The position numbers and the translations under genes were made by a program. Below the pieces are notes generated by a model. That model saw only the letters and a program-made list of their open reading frames with translations, was not told where the DNA came from and searched no databases. Positions 27,556-41,000 of a stretch of DNA of 64,000 bases are shown in pieces; the stretch's first letter is position 1, and every line of letters begins with the position of its first letter. This stretch comes from Chondrosia reniformis (lineage: Eukaryota; Porifera; Demospongiae; Chondrillida; Chondrillidae), in assembly GCA_947172415.1 (NCBI GenBank), contig OX359194.1, positions 4,836,001-4,900,000 on the forward strand. The letters run 5' to 3'.

Positions 27556-30500
27556 TCATAAAGTCCAACAATCTCTTACAATTAAATTAAAGTCTTCATC
27601 ATTAGGATAATCAACATTGACTCCTTCAAAAAAGTCTTCAATTACCTATAAAGGGAGGAGGAGAACAGTGTAGGGAACTATGAGATGTCTGTTGAGTTTG
27701 AGGGAAACAGTCAGCTTTTGAATGAAACGCTACTTGTCTTGGTATTATACCATTAGTACTGCTACAGAAATCTATCATCATGAGTGTAAAAAACTTATTT
27801 GGATAACCACTTATATGACTAATGAGCCAAAGAAGTGTAAATTCCTAAACACTTGAGTATCTATGTATATATGGGTATGTAGCTAGTGTATCTTGTAGGA
27901 TAAGGTTACACGTGTGTGTCTCAGTACTTTTGACTGTACAATTCACAAGTTGTAATATGCAAAATTTGGTGATTCATATGTACATATATCACTTACCGCC
28001 CATGGTATATTACTACTCTCAGAAGATGCAGTGTTGGACTGATGTACCTTTCTTCCTTCAAACACATCCACTATTTCTCTTTGGATGTCTTGCTCTGAAT
28101 AAAGCCCACTCTTTACAAGAGGATGAGGCTTTGAATGAAAATAGCGCTTTAATTCACTTAACTTTACATATCCAGTCTTGTTACTGTCCAATTTACGAAA
28201 TAACTAAGCATGGTTGGAATGGGGACTGAAATTTTGGTGGTAATGATTCTATGCAACAAACATTACTTTTATAACATCAGCTTTCCTGGATTCATTCATT
28301 TCCCCTACTAGTCCTCTCATAACAGTCAGTTCATCACAACTTCCTGCAAATGAGACATCCATCTTTGACCACAATACATTCAGATCCTATGGAATGGAAT
28401 ATAGAAATAGGTAGGTCAGTACTGATTGTCTTCAAAAGCCTTTTGTAATCTTACTTCAGGAGTAACACTTATACGATGAGCTCTCAACATTTGCAACAGA
28501 CAAGATAGAGTTATACCTCCTGGGGTAGTTTTATGGGAGGGGCTAGTTACCTGTAAGTAAGTATGACAGTGGAAAAAGAAAGAATTATATTCCTTATATT
28601 GGCTAAACCTGACATACACATAACAGAAAAAAAACAAAGCATAAATGAAGGAAATGTACTTTTTGTAAAATTTTGTTAACTTCTTCTCTCAAGTGTCTAC
28701 CAAGCAGTACAAGTGTTCTTGATGCATGTCCCCTCAGCCGATGTCCAACAGCAGCTATGCATTATGATAAAAGTAACCAATCTTGCCCTATACACTCCTT
28801 TTGAAATGTGTTACTACCTTGAATAGCCTTTAATCTACTATTTTCCTTTTCTTCCTCTTGCACTTGCGAGGAGAGTAAAAGCTCCAATGATCGCTTTTCT
28901 AGGACAGTTAGACCATCATACCTAAAGCATATAACACTGTAATTTACCTATGTATATACTTCCAATGACAGGAATATCAACACAAATTGGGAAGGAGTAA
29001 CAAGTGAAAGCTGGAATGGAATGGAAAGTAACGGAATCAGGAACAAGGAATGACCTTTTATGGAAATGAATTTTCCATTTTACGATTGATCTGTGAGGGA
29101 TAAGAGACTCAAACTCATACAACTTGCAGAGGTAAGAATATACTACAAGTTTGAGCTATTTTCACTCAGAAATAAAGAAAGAAACGACTTAAAACAAACC
29201 ACCGATAATATATTCCCATAAAAAGTCATTCCTCGTTCCTGATTCCGTTTTGGCTTTCATAGTTGTCCAGTTGGGAATGAGTAACAAGTGAAACATTAAA
29301 GTGTATTCATAATGTCTTGTGCACATGTAATACAAAATGGATTATGAAATGTAACTAATAGAACACATCACACACACACTGTTAAAATATACAGTTAGAG
29401 TAGATTGCAACTGTCAATTAAGAGGATGCAGAATTTCTAACCCAAAGATCTTTATGAATTGCTATATTTTCTAGTGAACCAATAAATGACTAGAATGATT
29501 TACCCCACCAAGACGATCCAGCTGTATCAGCTGTTTCTTCCTATTTGGGACTCATCATATGACCTACGTATATCGGTATCTGCCAATAGTTAGTGTTTCT
29601 ATTTTAATGGTAGCCACATTATGGCTTTTCCTTTATCTGCTGATAAGTTAAACCACAAGCTTTTTTAGTTGGAAGATAGGCCACTCATACTCCATTGCAC
29701 CAATTACCTTTTAACACCTAATGGATACTATAGGTCATACATCATATGTATCTATTTCAAAACGTTCCAGTGTAATACAGTTGGATGGATATGGAACTAT
29801 ATAGAATTAAAAAGTTTGACTCACTGCATTCAGACATACGTAGCAACTGGGTTGTAGACCAATTTGTAAATAACTTAAAATCTTAAAGAAAGACTGCTAA
29901 ACAAAGATACTTCAATCTTTATTAACTGTCTTACAGGATCACGTATACAACTGAAAACAAGAGTTTTGGAATGTGCACATCAAGTACACATATATAATAT
30001 TGTATTCCGTAATGTCTTCTTCTTTAACATACGTATACCACAGAGTATGACCAATCAATAGTTAAGATTACTTAAATGTGCATACAATCCCACAAACTCT
30101 AGGAAATCATCTGTTACCATATATTTCAACATACGTACATGGCTTCTTGGAATGCAGCCTCATCAACAGAAGTCACCTTGATTGTTATAAAGGGAATATC
30201 TGATAGGGTGGGAGGGAGGGAAGGCTGACCCGATGTATCAAAATGAAGCATGCAACCTTTTCTTAAGCTGTTCAGTTCATATACTTTTCCTTTGTTGGAC
30301 CCTCTCATGGGATAATACTGCTTACGGGCAAAAAGACAACTGGCCGAAAATCTAGATGGAAATGGAAGCAAGCTTAACAAGTGTTAAGCAGCAGACAGTT
30401 AATCAAATATAAACTTTGTTTAATTAGAGGTCATTGGATTTACATATATACATACATACATACATATGTACGTATATATATGTATGCGCATACACAACCA

Positions 30501-33500
30501 AGAATATTTTTACATTGGCTAAACACTTTTTCACATTGGTTATATCATTTCTTCGGTTGTTTTTAATGCAAACTGTGCTTGATATTGAATATATACGTAT
30601 CACATCTTTCAACTTTTTGAGCATCTAAAAGCGTAGTTTGGTTTAAATCTTTGAAACCTTTCACTACAAAAATTAAAGCAAACTACATTCTATCAAAGTG
30701 CTAGTTAAAAAGTTTTTATGCACCATCCAAAAGCCACGTTCAAGTAATTAGAAGAAATCCTTTTTTACACATATTGTGAATTTTATCTGTCAACCTCTTT
30801 AAGCCATAATGAGTATGAAAATAATCATATGCCTATCAAAAAATGTATTAAACCAATGTATCTAGTTTTTGGATGATGCAAAAATAGGCAGGGAAGGGCT
30901 TTGCATGAAGACACAACAAAGGAAGTGATTGAGTAATGTGGGCGGATTTGTGGAGTAAAAGGGAAAATATAGAAAGTAAATGCTGTTACTTCTTGGCAAG
31001 TTGTCTGTACTCGTAGAGCGTTATGGTATTGTCTTTGGGGAAAAAGAAGCCATAGAGTTCTCTGTGCACGTCCCTTCCACAACGAGTGACCATCCGACAC
31101 GAAAAACAAACCTTTTTCATTGCCATGACATCACCTCCACCACCTGTGTAATAGTGCAACCTGTATGTGGAGTGGTATAGTAAATACAGGAAGAATGAAG
31201 ATCTTGAAATGACAAAATCTGTATATACCTAGTTTTCTTCTGTTGAGACTTATTTGTATATACAGTTCCTGTGCCATGAGGGGGGTTGGACTCTTGACTT
31301 CTTTTAGATGAAGAAACATTTAACAGTTGGTCTTCCTCCACTTTCAAAGTCACAAAATCAGCAATTTCCTTGGATATGTCACACTATAAAAATGTTAGTC
31401 AAACTATCTTAGTAGGCCCCTTAAAAAGAAATCATACATTAAACGTTGTCTGGCCATAGACTATATTCATGCAAATTTTAATCTGTTTTAACTGTCACCT
31501 ACGTATACATAGGTAAAAAGGAGCCAGCTATAGAAGATTACTACAAAAATACTGTATAACTTTTCTGTATATACGTATAACATTTATGTAAATGACTCGC
31601 ATTTATGGCAATCACACTGGGTTCCTGTTATATATGAATGCCACTGAAAAGCATATGGTTCAGAAAAGCTACATATACGTACATACGTACATACACATAT
31701 GACATCTTATAAGGCATGTATAGCTGAAGTTCCCTGCTCTCCTTGTATAAGAAATTGCGTCTATACATACATGTAAGTACCAACTACACCATGCAGATGA
31801 TACTTTTTTATGATCTATTTACTCACTTTATCTGAAGAAGAGCCTTTTGGTAGTGGACTTTGCCTTGGAGATGGAGTTGGTGCCTTCTTCTTTGTGAAGT
31901 TCCTCACATCCACATAACCCCAACTCAACCTAAAGAGGTACATATGTATATATATAGCCTTTCAATGTACATACATACACACATACGTAAGTACATACGT
32001 TGCCTCTTATGGTTCTCTATGACACCAGATCAGTGTCAAAAACATATGTGACCATGAAAATGATGCTTCTAGGTGACCACAAGAATTTGTTAAAACAAAT
32101 GAAAAGGGTTTTCATAAGAAAACGTTGCCATATTTCCAGAGTACCAGATACGCCTGTAATACGACAATGCTTTTTATTACCTCAGACAAAAATTACACTA
32201 TGGGTTTTGACTGATAAAAATACCTTGAAGTGTTGCGAAGATACGGCTCAACCAAAGGAAGGTAGATAAGTTTTACCTACTGAAGAAATATTTGTTAAGC
32301 TGGAAAAGGAGTTTGGAGATGTAGAGATAGAGCATGAAGGAATAACTGTAGATGAAGATGTCAGCAGCCAAGAATCACTTGAGGAAGGCAACAAGAAGTC
32401 CCTGTGCTGACCCGTTTGGAAGGTGAAGAAGTCCCTGTGCTGACTTTGACGGAAGAAGAGATCATCAGAGAAGTTGTTTAACCGTTCACCTATCCGAGCC
32501 TAAAATAGTGCTGAAGATTTAGAACAGCAATCTATTTTAGATACCTGTCAATGTCAGTGTCAATTAGGCCCTCGAGCTACAATTGAAACTACAGTTGCCA
32601 TCAGATGACTAAACAGTAGTTAGATTTAGTTATAATGAGGCAGTTAAATGTTCTAAGGACTAGTCAAAATAATTTATCTGTAACTTACAGCTAACTTCTG
32701 ACCCTATATATACAAGCTATTACATTCATGGAATCAAGATTTGCCTAGCTACTTTCCTATTCATTCACACTATTGGCAAAGGTAGGCTACAAAGGCTGTG
32801 TAGTGTTATTGACAACCAAGGCATTGTTGAGTGAATACATGGTAATTCAAAGCGTCCACCAAGTCACACACACATGCCAAAGATTCACAGAAGATCAAGA
32901 TAAAGAAAAGACAAAGACTCCCAGGATCACTGATGAAGGGTGGAATTCCCAGAAACGGCTGTCTGACCCAGTGGAGAAGAAGATGAAGGAAGGGAAAAGA
33001 AGGAAGAAAAGACTCCTGTATCTTCATCCAAAGCTCTCTTCAGGTTTAGTTCCCCTATAGGCTCTTTTACAGAATAGGCATAGCATGTAGGAAATGGTAT
33101 CTTAGATTTTTCATGTACACCTGATCAGGTTAACAAAGTATACAGATTCATGGAGAATACTGGAGACATGCACTAGCACTTCGTGGACGATTGCCTAATC
33201 ATAAAGAGAGACTAATGTTATTACCATCAGATATTCCAAAGAGTAAAGCATACCCAACATAACTATGTACCATCATTGACCATCAGTACCCTGGTGTGAT
33301 TTTCATCAGAGAGTACTCTTACAGTGCAGAGATTGAAGTGGATATCATGAGAACCAAGTCTCCTACCTTTACTAGCCAAGGTAACTTAGCTAAGGCGTCG
33401 CTTCTTATAAGTCTCGAGTCCACAAGAATAACTAATGATCAGTTTACGCCAGTCGTTCTTCAAACAAGATTTTATCTTATCAAGTAAGGATACTCTAGAA

Positions 33501-34533
33501 ACACTCTCAATGAAAACTCGTCATAACTGAACGGTGTAACTTGGTAACAAAATTTACATACGTACGTACACAAAAAATATATCTTTATTCTTAATGCCAT
33601 GCACGGTAAATTTGGTCACATTCCGCCAGTTCTTCATCACCCAATTTAACCAGTTCCACTCTCCCGGGATCAGTGTACAACTGAGGCATTTAATGAAGGG
33701 AAAAATACTCCCAATTCCGGGTTTTATAACTTGTCATTTAGTATGGCTACACAAATTACAGGCTCTAAACACAGGAATGACAGATAATATAGTCTAGTGA
33801 TTTGATATACAAAACTTCAGGATAAGCCTTAAATCCTTTTACTTATTAAGCAAGGTTACACAAATGTAGAAAAGCATACCAAGATACATACACAGAGAGT
33901 AATGTTACCTGTTAAAAGTGTCTGTTTCATTCTTTGGTATGAGTTCAATTGGAGTGCACAATTCACTGTCAATTGAACTGTTCCCCAATTTACTTAGGTC
34001 CAACCTGGGTACACTATACAAGATAAGGGAGTCAGGATGCTAAAGGTAAGTAAACTGGCATGGTAGTAAGTGGAGAGGCTGTAGGATGGATAATTCAACA
34101 GATTTATGTCTAATTATGCATGGGGGGGGGGGGGGGGGGGGGGGGGAAGTACTTAAAGAGGGATAATAGGTAATTTACGAAAAGATTAATCATCATATAA
34201 ATAATAACAGATGTCGATAAGTGTTGATTAGAGATGTCACTCCATCTGAACTGACCATTGTGGAGCTTTGCGACCTGTTTCTCTTCTGAAGGGGATCACA
34301 GTTCTAACTTCAACGCCTTCGCCCTCGTCTTTATTCCAAGCCTGCTTCTTTTTTGGTGTGGGAGAACTGCCATTTCCGTCTACTTTTGAGAGGTTAGGTA
34401 CTGAAAGAGCATGAATTAGCCAACTATCCAGGTATTGATGCTGCTTCCTTCCATCCTTAGTGTCTTTCTTTCTAGTCCAGGGGTGGTTCATAGGCACGCC
34501 CGCCATATACAAACGATGTTGAATTTGTTGCAT
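27556..34533 (-). CDS. CAPS2: Calcyphosin-2-like EF-hand protein
   Basis: Calcium-binding protein of the calcyphosin-2 type; the role in animals is poorly known. Twelve exons, minus strand: 34533-34256, 34013-33909, 31929-31827, 31383-31229, 31160-30990, 30351-30139, 28921-28818, 28754-28660, 28550-28455, 28386-28267, 28203-27997, 27645-27556. Phases agree, giving 578 residues. The N-terminus is low-complexity and basic. Residues about 214-342 (CRMVTRCGRDVHRELYGFFF, ITLYEYRQL) look like the DM10/CAPS2 middle domain. A helical segment follows (EKRSLELLLSSQVQEEEKEN). The C-terminus has GEMNESRK, one canonical EF-hand loop at 486-497 (DSNKTGYVKLSE), and the calcyphosin-type ending FFEGVNVDYPNDEDFNL. 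The other EF-hands are degenerate. The start codon lies 53 bp from that of ATP synthase b on the opposite strand. The family is assigned by the C-terminal pattern and length; it could be a close EF-hand relative. Confidence 0.82.
28987..29293. mobile_element. Small nested inverted/direct repeat element
   Basis: A 23-bp direct repeat (TTGGGAA-N2-AGTAACAAGTGAAA) at 28987-29009 and 29271-29293 encloses an inverted pair of about 36 bp at 29030-29065 and 29213-29249 (core GGAATCAGGAACAAGGAATG and its complement). It sits in a CAPS2-like intron and looks like a non-autonomous insertion. Confidence 0.55.
32000..33260 (+). pseudogene. Decayed ORF fragments in CAPS2-like intron 2
   Basis: Broken plus-strand reading frames with protein-like composition: about 32000-32269 (HISRVPDTPVIRQCF), 32270-32410 (EIFVKLEKEFGDVEIEHEG), 32885-33060 (KTKTPRITDEGWNSQK) and about 33160-33260 (LRGRLPNHKERLMLLPSDIP). 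Stops and frame changes separate them. They may be one dead transposon or retrocopy; I do not recognise the family. Confidence 0.4.
34123..34146 (+). repeat. Poly(G) run, about 24 bp
   Basis: A homopolymer G tract in intron 1 of the CAPS2-like gene. Its true length may differ because such runs are error-prone. Confidence 0.9.
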
Positions 34534-34586
34534 GGATACGTGACGTCACTGATATATTGCACAACAGTTTCTTTTACAAGGAGGAA
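34534..34586. promoter_or_regulatory. Bidirectional promoter with CRE palindrome (CAPS2-like / ATP synthase b)
   Basis: Only 53 bp separate the two divergent start codons. TGACGTCA, the perfect CRE/ATF-CREB site, lies at 34541-34548. No TATA box is clear. Both 5'UTRs must be very short, or transcription starts overlap the opposite gene. Confidence 0.7.
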
Positions 34587-37141
34587 ATGTTGAGACAAGT
34601 TGTAGCTGGAGGTGCTCGCCTTCTTCGTGAGTACATTACACTAGATCTTATTTTGTAGATGTAATAATTTTATTTCTGTTGCTTTAATGTTCTATATTGT
34701 ATCTTAATGAATGGCCCCGAAAGTCATCCGCCATTTTCTTTCTAGGTCCCTCACTTTCTCTATGTACATCTCAAAGGGTGCTCCAGTCAACAAGCGTTCA
34801 ACCTCAGAACAAGCCAGGTATGCTAACTTTGTAAATAGTTTGAAAAAAATATACTTCTTTCTGAAACCAATAGAGACTCTATGTAGCTTTCATCATGTTA
34901 ACTTTCCCCTGCCATCATAGATTATATAGACTACTTAAGTTTGGATATTCTATACTGCCACCCTTTTTTGTTGAATTAGGTGGTATGAGTGACTTCCTAA
35001 GTGATAAGACTGGTGTAACTGGTGCATGGACATTAGGAGCTGGACTGACTGCTGTAGCAATCTCTAAAGAAATCCTTATTATTCATAATGAGGTGAGTGG
35101 ATAGGGTTTTATGTGTAATACTTGAGTAACTGTATTGAGTAATATAATTGTTTTTGCTCTAGACAATTGTGGGTATATCTATAGCTGGTGTAATTTACTG
35201 GTTGTACAAGAAGATTGGACCACAAGTAGCTGAATATCTTGACAATTCATCAAAGGTAGATAAGTTTATACATATGTACATTTATATGCAGTAAACAATT
35301 ACTATACCATTGTTTTATTTCAAGAAATGTCTACTGTCTAAATTTATACATACATTTATAGTAAACAATTTTTATTTCAAGAAGTGTCTAGTGTGTCCAG
35401 CCATGGCCTAGTGCTGCAACACCCCGTTTTCTGATTTGTTACTGTAATGTATTGCCTTTGGCATGGTACAGCTTCTGATAACTGATGGCTTTAGTCACCT
35501 CATTTGAAAGGTTGAACCCTGGGGACTCTGTTAGCAACTCTGAAAGACTGAACCAAACATTGTCTCTAAATGCCCTAAATTTATCAAAATACGTATGTAA
35601 CCTTCCAAGATATACGTGTTTGTCAATGCCAGTAGAAGAATTCTTCATGTGTTGCATAAGAAACTATATGATTAATTCGTTGGTGTGCTCATACTGAATT
35701 AGGTTCTGTAATTTTTGTTTCACCCAATTCTTTAATGTATTCAAAATATCGTGACATTTAGTCATATCGTCATGTTCAAAAGGACAGTTAGTTATGCTGT
35801 TAATCGTCATATCACCCAGCACTAGCCAATATCTCTGGATAACTTTTTATGGTCTGTTTAAGTCCTCAGTGCATGGAAGACTGAATGCCTTAATGTATAC
35901 CTCAAGATCCTCATTTGTACAACTTACTAAATGGTCTACAACCAAATTATTACATATGTATGTGCAAATGTATTCAAACTATAGGCTTAGCTCCATCTCA
36001 AGTACCTATAAGTACATTGCTGTGGTTGTTAACTGAGAACCCTTTAAAGGACTGTGCTAGAAATATAACACATAATCAATAACCTATGAATATACTAGGT
36101 GTGAAAAAATTACACCTAAAATGTTGTGGTTGTTAACTGGCATTTTTACCAGTTGTGTGTATTGCATTGTACATCAATAGGAGATTCTGGACAACCTTAA
36201 TCAAGGTAGAAATGAAGCCATAGAGAGTCTCAAGGCGAGTATCAAAGCAGAAGAAAATATGGAGGTCATGTTACAATGTAGAACAGATGCTTTTGAGATA
36301 CTTAGGGTAGGTGAAATGGCATCATGGTATCTTTTTCACAAGGTGTCCAATGACTACTTATATATAAAAGTAAAGGATTCAGGAACTGTAAATGTGTGTT
36401 TATTATGTGATTGATTACTGGTTTTGTTGTAAAGAGCTCTGTATACCTCATACTCATTATCATGCTTAGGAGAACGGTGGTCTTGCTAGAGAAGAGGAGT
36501 ACCGACGTCGCCAGCTTCATGTCTATAATGAAGTAAGGAGGAGGCTTGACTATCAGTTGGAGATGGAGAAGACAGAGAAGATGTTGCAACAAGAACACCT
36601 TGTAGACTGGATACAGAGAGCTGTCACACAGTCACTCACTGCTAAGACAGTTAGTTTGTGTTACTTTTATGTACTTAATAATTGATTTACTATGTAGAGC
36701 TGGGTACCAGTGTAGTTTTCAAATATATACTCTACCTCCAGCTCTTTCTTGTACGTACCTCTGATGGAGGAACTTCCCGACATAGACAGTTGTTTCATTT
36801 ATTAGGACTCATCAGTACGGCATAGATGGAACTTTAGTGGCCATTCTGCTAATGAGTACTCTAATTTCTGCTCTATAGACTGGCTTTTCCCTTCTTAGAA
36901 TAAGCCCATTTATGCCTGTGTTGGTTGTATTCTGTGCAAACAGGTTTCCACTTTTCTCTTTTTTTGCTACTATCTTTTTTAGTTACTGTCATCAATCAAC
37001 TTTTACTGTTCTCCACCTCCATGTGTATTTCTAAATACCTACCTGCATTGCACTGTTCATACTTCTCTCTGTTGTTAATAGGACCAAAGCCTCCCCCAAT
37101 GCATCAGTGAAGTAAAGAAATTAGCCACTGCCTCAGCTTAA
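34587..37141 (+). CDS. ATP5PB: Mitochondrial ATP synthase F(o) subunit b
   Basis: Peripheral-stalk subunit that anchors F1 to Fo in the inner mitochondrial membrane. Exons: 34587-34626, 34746-34830, 34921-35092, 35163-35255, 36181-36306, 36470-36649, 37082-37141 (stop TAA); 251 residues (human precursor 256). The N-terminus (MLRQVVAGGARLLR) is a basic import signal. The family motif DKTGVTG is followed by two membrane-spanning segments (LGAGLTAVAISKEI and IVGISIAGVIYWLY). Then comes the long charged helix (REEEYRRRQLHVYNEVRRRL, VDWIQRAVTQSL) that contacts the other stalk subunits. The exon 2 end is the least certain point: using donor GTATGC at 34818 instead would need exon 2 read in another frame (ending SEQAR), which does not fit exon 1 phase. 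It is divergent from the CAPS2-like gene and convergent with TNPO3. Confidence 0.92.
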
Positions 37142-38074
37142 CATTAACAATATATATAGCTCTATGTAGTATCTGTTACATTTACATTAAACATTAAACA
37201 TTCTAATTACATATTATTATATGTACGTACTGTACTCGGAAACAGTGTTTTTGGTTTGAGCTGCAACACTTAGCTGAGTTGCATATATTTTATTCTGAAG
37301 CTTCTTTATAGATACATTCTTCTAAGGAGCTTAGTAGCTATATTTCTTTCAGCATAGCACTAAGTGATAAGTAATCCTTTTAGATGATAAAAATTGATGA
37401 AACTTATTGAAAAGAGTAGGAGATGAGAGTTGTAAAAGAGATACTACTCTCATACATCTTGCTTTTCATAGACTCAATGCACTTCTGTGCGTTCCAATGT
37501 GTAATGGCATTCTTAGTCTCTAAGTGGGTAACAGTCGCTGGAAGACCCAGCAACTTCAACTATGTCAGTATAATCACTTTGTACACATGTATACAATAAA
37601 AGATTAAGCAGTTTATTATACGTAGAGAGAAGTAAGAGTGTATGAGTGACAAAACAATGCATGATGAAGTACAAAATCATTAAATAAACAGAAACAACCA
37701 ATAAGCACATCATAACTACATCATCTAAAGAGTTGTGCAAAGTCTGAAGTCATTTTTTTCATTTCTTCAATATCTTCACAACTATAAAATCATAAACCAC
37801 AATCAAGCATTAAGAATTAATTTTATTTGCTAATAATTAATTGTGCAAAAAGTAAATCGTAAAAATTTGCAGGCAATATCAAAACTCTTTTTCTGTTCTA
37901 ATGTCATTATAATACTGTTCATTTATTGTGCATACTTAACTTTAACAGGCAAAAAATTTCCTAGATGTAATTTCATTGAAGAGAATTATGAAGATACATA
38001 CGTATATGAATGTAATAGCGCTTGCCCTAACGGCATCATTGTAACAAATAAAGGTGCTTAGTATTATACACTTA
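37142..38074. other. Convergent intergenic region, ATP synthase b / TNPO3
   Basis: This is the 3' flank of both genes. AT-rich, short open frames only; I see no gene or repeat of note. Confidence 0.6.
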
Positions 38075-41000
38075 TCATTCCTTTACTAACTTGGATAGCT
38101 TTGACACAAAATCTTGTTTCTGCTCATCTGTTATTATGACTCTTCTAATAATATCACTTGTACAGACATGATGCACTGCATGGGAGAGCCATACTGTTGC
38201 TTCCTGTGTTAGATGGAATTAATCAAGCAGTCAAAAAGATATAAATAAACCAGAGAGTTAATTTAAGGTTTTACCTGCTTAGTGAAGAGCATCATTTCAT
38301 GCAGTACAACTGTCACCTCATCACTCATGTACACTGGAAGACAAGCTAGATCTGTAATTAGCACATTGGCTAGCTCTTGACCATGGTGACCCATTAGCTG
38401 GTGGACTAGCTTTTTGGCCTCTAGAGGAACTGACTCCTGAAAGTGGAGGTGGAAAGCTAATTGAATTGACACATAAACATCCACAAGACCAGTCAATTTA
38501 CATGTTTGTCTACTGCCATGAGATCTTTGAAAAACATCATTAGAGAAGCATTTGCATCTCTCTGATGCATTGTTCCAGCGGCTAGTCCAAGTTGAACTGC
38601 TGCAGTTAAAATTGAACTACTGATGAAATGCAAAGGAAGCTTTTGGAGACACCTAAAAGAAGAAGAACATTGTTAGTTATGACAAGACTTCAAGTACGTA
38701 GATGGTGATCTCTAGCATTAGGAAGTGTACAGTAAGAGGGAATTTTGTGAATATTTAATTATTCTAAAATTAAATACAACAAATATTAAGTGAAGCTGTT
38801 TATGTAGTCAATGTACCAGTGGGTAAAATATACGTACATGTACGTAGCTACAATTTAAATAAAGTTTTTCCTAGTAACCTCTAAAATGTTTTTCTCACTA
38901 AATGCTGCATAGAAGTAATTAGGACATACTGTTCTATGGGTTGACCTATGAACACTTTAAGGAATCATTTTCTGAGAAAAATATAGGAATTCGTTTGGTG
39001 ACACACACACAAATGTCACTAACCCCATAATTATATGATAAAGTTCAAAATCAAATGATAACTAATATTACATAATAAGAGTGATGTTATGCTAATGATT
39101 AATAGATTTGATAATCAAGCTGCAAGAATTACAACAAACAAACATCATCACAGAAACAAATTATAGGAATCTAACCAAGGAGAACTGGTTCTGACCACCA
39201 AGGGGCTACCACGGCGGTACAACTGCTACAGTAATGCTCCATTTATGCCCTCTCATACTACAACTAAAACTATACATAATAATTAGTCTTTGCTCATACC
39301 AATCAGTGGTACACACTTCTATTCATCAGAACAAGCTGACTATCAGATGTATAAAGTGAAACACAAAGAAACCAAGGTCATAGTTAAAGCGGGGTGGAAT
39401 AAAACTATTGGAGCTTCCCCTAGCTCCACCACAGTACAGCATTTTGCAAGAGGTAATCAATTACCAACTACTGCATGGGTAATAATAAAGTGCAGCTAAG
39501 TCATGTAAGTGATATTATGAAATGTGAATATTTCACTGGAAAATATTGACCCTAACAATCTTGCATGGGGTTGTACAATTTAACAAGATATCGTCTTAAC
39601 ATCAGTGCTCCTACCTTCCACACAGTCTGTACAGATCATCCACTGCATCAGCGTCAAAGGCCTGCCCTCCTCCAACTATAGGGAAAGCCAGCTTGGCTAA
39701 TGTTTCCACTACAGACATAAGGTCTCCCTGTACAGAGAAAAGCATATGTACTTACATACTTATACTCTTCTTTGTGTAAAATGTCTTAAAAATAAACATA
39801 TTTGGTATGACATTTATGGACAGTGAAATCTTTATTAACAGACACTCTGATCAGTGGATAGACATTTTAAGGTAGTCATTTTTAATAATTGTAAGTACAT
39901 ATCTACATAAGTCAACTCCCAATATTTGCCAAGAAAAAATGTTATGCACTTCATTTTGATCATACAGTAACCAAAGGGTGTACCTTAATCATTAGATAGT
40001 TATTGTTTTACCAGCACTTTACTCTTTGGTGTACCCTACTAAATAATTTTGCTGAGTGAATGAATGAGTGAAAGAAATCTAGGAAAATGTCTGTGCATCT
40101 CTCTTTGCACAAGGTGACATCTTCAGTAACACTGTTATGTCAGCAGATATCATTTGGATGTACATACATTAAAACATTTTGTGGAGTCATATTGTCACTG
40201 TTGCAACACTTTACAACACACAGTTTCGGCAGTTCTTCTATGGCAAATGTGTCTATACCTAAGTGACACTCAGGGAGCACAAAATTGTCCCCTATTCTGG
40301 GGTTCCATTTTGTAAAAAAAACGCTAATGCAAATGGAATGGTTGCATATGGATAGCTGTAAAATTAATACAGAATATTGTTAAAACAAAGTACCCCCCAA
40401 AAATAAATGGCTGCATGATTATAATAGTGTTTGAAATTCACATTGCTGCCTATCTGACTAGAATACTAGAATACTTGCTGTAATTGAAAATTTGAATTGA
40501 CTGTACACACATATATATGTACATACGTATATATACGTACATACGTACGTACGTACATAATCAGTAATGGTAAAAGCACTGGTAAATAGGCTCCTTTCAT
40601 AGAATATGAGTTGTTGCTCCAATAGGGGGACTTAAGCATGCATGAGTCTTTAAAACGACATTCAACAGTGAATATTCACTGACTACAGATATTGATTGTT
40701 TCTTTCTGTTGTATAGTAGATACATACGTATATATGCACATATGTACCTGTAGATCAGGTATGACTCCAAATTCATCGACAATGATAGAGGTTAAATATA
40801 GAAAGCAGGAGTGTTTGTGATTCTGGTAAATGGTAATTGTCTGAAGAGGAAACAGGATACTAGATAACACTAGACAGCACTGATTGCCTAAATATGGTTA
40901 AGAAAACAACTTACTAGACTTAGCAGTGGTAGCAACAGGGATCGTCCAGATTTCTTAACACATCTGATGATATATCTTAAACATCTAACACACATATACT

